Shown: piece after piece, positions 61,701 through 64,000 of the stretch
How positions within the stretch are numbered: the first letter of the stretch is position 1
Layout of the letters: each line of letters opens with the position of its first letter
DNA from: Paramecium octaurelia
Lineage: Eukaryota; Ciliophora; Oligohymenophorea; Peniculida; Parameciidae
Reading direction: 5' to 3'
DNA length: 64,000 nucleotides
NCBI GenBank assembly: GCA_905182995.1
Contig: CAJJDP010000059.1
Span: forward strand, 137,311-201,310
Translations under genes and position numbers: made by a program
Notes under the pieces: model-generated
The model's database searches: none
Told to the model about the DNA's origin: nothing
The model's input: only the letters and a program-made list of their open reading frames with translations

Positions 61701-62656
61701 GTCAATTTCAGAAAAATTCAAGATAAGGAAATCTAGAAAACCAGGTTAGAATTGGTAAATAAATTTAAACTTCATGTAATCAATCTATTTATGTTTATAG
61801 AGATTAGTTTAAATTTGTACATATTCATATTTACCATTTTTATGTTCTTTTCTTTTTATTCATTATATTATTTTGGAACTTACATTATGTATAAGCAAGT
61901 GCTGAGTAGCATAGAATTAAATGATTCGAAAAGAATCTATTATGAAAATATAGCGAATGATTTAATTTTTGCTTATGCACAATAAACTTTTTACTACAAT
62001 AAAACGATTACACAAGAAATGAGCTAATATTAAGATAAAGTATTGGGTGAATTTAAATAAAGAATTTCATAGATCTCACAATTAGAAGACTAATCAAATT
62101 TTCTAATTAATAAAATATTATTAGATGAAGTTTGTATAGTTTATCAAGAAGGAATGTAAAGCATCGTTATGTATTTAGTATTTTACTGAATACTGATTAT
62201 TAGAATCTATTTACCTTTGAACAGTGCAAATCGATGCCTTCTCTATCAAAAGGTTTAATTTTCGTTGTGTAAGAGTTATTTTAGAACTACAAAAGCATTG
62301 TAGAGGATACTGAATTGAAATATTAAAATGGAACTTTTACATTTTCCAATTTATAGCTAGTTGATACACAAATAAAGAGGCTATATTCACAATTTGGTTT
62401 TTAAATTATAATAGAAATTTTAAGAAACGATATTAAATATTTCATATCCTAAATAATTTAATTAAATATATTAACTTTTGTTTTAGCAATTATTTTAGCT
62501 ACTATCACAATAATAATTGCAAAATTATCAATTGAAAAGGCGTATTAGCAATACTAAGACAGTAAAAAAATATTAATGTTGTTTCCATATGAAAAACTTA
62601 TGGAAAATGCATATGTTATCAATTTTATAACAAAAGATTTTAATATTTCAGCCTGA
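57737..62656 (+). CDS. Large PAS-domain multi-pass membrane protein (TmcB-like), second copy
   Basis: About 1,600 residues with short introns. It is a paralogue of 18029-22989 along its whole length: MKRFLLKIKAFYIKDFLYIK against MNKFIFQMKSYYVQEFLNAK; LLENLQMLSIYT against LIENIQMLSVYT; IKKAPISAIYEVIRISNVEK against IKKVPTQAIYEVIRFSMVEK; and the PAS module VIRYTRSFQQLIEFKDDEIL, NQNIKNFIPSIIANGHDQYL. The ends agree too (LMENAYVINFITKDF). A membrane block of about eight segments comes first, then the PAS region, a Gln-rich linker and a second membrane block (IKSFLFIFYSLLLVGFILNF). It is probably a sensory or signalling membrane protein; ligand and output are unknown. The internal intron map of the last 1.5 kb is approximate. 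Confidence 0.8.
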
Positions 62657-63000
62657 TGTTCTTTATATTGCATTTAAATATACTTAATATAACAATTATT
62701 TATATGTTTTCTATCACAATAGAAAATCTTTTTATCCTTTCTTAAATACTAAAACTAGGAGGTGCATAACAATTTTTATTTCATTTTACCAATACTTTTT
62801 CTTTGATATTGAAATGCTCGAATTTATAAATCTATATTATCATTTATATTGGTTTCTATTGAGAATCATATTTTTTTTTGTGAAAAATTTATTGATAAAA
62901 AAATTATTTTTTAATTCATTCATAAAAATGCTTCTATTTGATTTTTATATATGTATTTGGCTCAGATTTAGTTAATAGTTATCATTAAAATAATTAATTT
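62657..63000. other. Intergenic region
   Basis: About 340 bp, A/T-rich, between two plus-strand genes. No coding frame or recognised site. Confidence 0.45.
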
Positions 63001-63564
63001 ATGTCATCAGATTCGGATTAGCATAAAAAGGAAGAGGCAAATCGGATCTATGTGACAGGATATTCAACTAAAGAATCAGAAATGGATATAAAGAGTATAT
63101 TCGCAAGACATGGGGAAATTCAGGAGTTTTCATGGAAGGGACGCTTTTGTTTCATCGTAAGACGTGGGAGTTGGCATTAGGGTGCAGGCTTATACCAAGC
63201 CTGAGGACGCAGCAGATGCTGTTAGATTGATGAATTAGTAGGAAGTCAATGGAAGAAATTTGATTGTGGAGCTGGCACGAGCAAAGAAAAAGGATGGAGC
63301 CTGTTATTAGTGTGGAAAATAGGGGCATTTGTAAGTGAAATGAATATAATTTTAGTGCTCGAAATTGTCGTTTAAATAGACGCTCTTATTCTGACTCCAG
63401 GTATGAGAACATGTGACATTAGGCGCCATTCAAAGAAGAAAAAAAAACATAGAAAGCATAGATCATCAAGCTCTTCCTCGAGTAGTGAAAAGAAAAAATC
63501 AAAAAAGAGAAAGAGAAAGAGCAAGAGCTCTTCTTCAAGTTCTCATTCACGTTCAAGTGATTGA
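63001..63564 (+). CDS. SR-type RNA-binding protein: RRM, zinc knuckle, RS tail
   Basis: 161 residues from four exons; introns of 31, 25 and 22 nt give an exact frame. The RRM (about 15-85) shows RNP2 RIYVTGYS and an RNP1-like GRFCFIAYTKPEDAADAV. A CCHC zinc knuckle follows (CYQCGKQGHFARNC). The C-terminus is Arg/Lys/Ser-rich (SSSSSSSEKKKSKKRKRKSK), an RS-like tail. RRM, knuckle and RS order is that of SRSF7/RSZ splicing factors. It is likely a nuclear splicing or mRNA-export factor. In a genome with thousands of 20-30-nt introns such factors are of interest. The tail is more Lys/Ser than the strict RS dipeptides of animal SR proteins. Confidence 0.9.
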
Positions 63565-63694
63565 TAAATAAAGATTCAAATATATTAAAAATCAAAAGTA
63601 AATTATATATACATATATAATTGTCATTCCTAAAACCTTTGATTGGTAATATGGGATAAAATAGTAGTCATAGTGCGATCCTCATTTGCATTTT

Positions 63695-64000
63695 TCATGT
63701 CTTTTTTGAAAGTTGGCATTTTGGATAGATTTCTCTTAATATTTTGTTAAGTGGTGTCATTATCTCTGATAAACAGTCTTTTATCCACTAGAAAATATTA
63801 ACTTGATAATTACAATCAATGACTCCAAAACATTTTTCATTTTGCATAAGTAAATTGGTTTGAATCATGAAGGTTTCCAAAACTTTGTGTCCAAAAGTAA
63901 CAAATATTCTGACAGAATCTTCAGCACAGAAATTGTTGATCTTCTATGCAATAACATCGCTTTCTTGTCTGACAAAGGTTTTGATCTCAGTCTACATGAC
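63695..64000 (-). CDS. Hypothetical protein, 5' end outside window
   Basis: An open frame of about 101 codons enters from the right edge and ends at TGA 63695-63697. It reads VMQTEIKTFVRQESDVIAQK, RIFVTFGHKVLETFMIQTNL, then ECs such as NEKCFGVIDCNYQVNIFQWI, and ends LREIYPKCQLSKKT. It looks like a folded, partly helical domain; no family is recognised. A further exon beyond the proposed stop (towards 63620) cannot be excluded. Confidence 0.6.

Overview
This is nuclear DNA of a ciliate, almost certainly a Paramecium. Reading frames of conserved proteins stay open only if TAA and TAG are read as glutamine, and TGA is the only stop. Nearly every gene is cut by very short introns (mostly 21-31 nt, GTA...AG). 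AT content is high and genes are packed on both strands, often 50-300 bp apart. This is the pattern of a Paramecium macronuclear genome; I cannot name the species. No telomere repeat, tRNA, rRNA, CRISPR array or intact transposon was seen.

Layout. 1-9.7 kb: a partial unknown gene, a cytochrome b5-domain protein, an AGC protein kinase, ribosomal protein L35, a two-TM ciliate membrane protein, a FYVE-like coiled-coil protein, a DEAD-box helicase and a Myb protein. 9.7-11.3 kb: a degraded or unresolved gene. 11.3-17.8 kb: HSP90 with a perfect heat-shock element, ribosomal protein S7 and a second two-TM protein. 18-31 kb: a very large PAS-domain membrane protein, a NEK kinase, a K+ channel, a CHY/RING E3 ligase, a RING-CH/FHA protein and an unresolved gene. 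31-40 kb: a CCCH zinc-finger protein, an axonemal-type coiled-coil protein, a plasma-membrane Ca2+-ATPase, a small zinc-ribbon protein, an LRR/coiled-coil protein and a small secreted cysteine-rich protein. 40-44.3 kb: gene-poor, with one small unknown gene and a perfect 1,317-bp direct repeat around a single N. 44.3-51.4 kb: an ankyrin-anoctamin fusion, an FCP1-type phosphatase, an EGF/RING-H2 membrane protein and ribosomal protein L12. 51.4-57.6 kb: gene-poor, with an HTH protein, a short AMP-binding-like protein and a second perfect direct repeat (1,221 bp) around an N. 57.7-64 kb: a paralogue of the large PAS membrane protein, an SR-type RNA-binding protein and a partial unknown gene.

There is no operon logic. 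Neighbours are housekeeping, signalling, ciliary and membrane genes mixed together. Two families occur twice in the window: the two-TM proteins (4.3 and 15.5 kb) and the PAS membrane proteins (18 and 57.7 kb). Gene models were built by hand translation. Where intron lengths bring the coding length to a multiple of three, I say so; other models are approximate.
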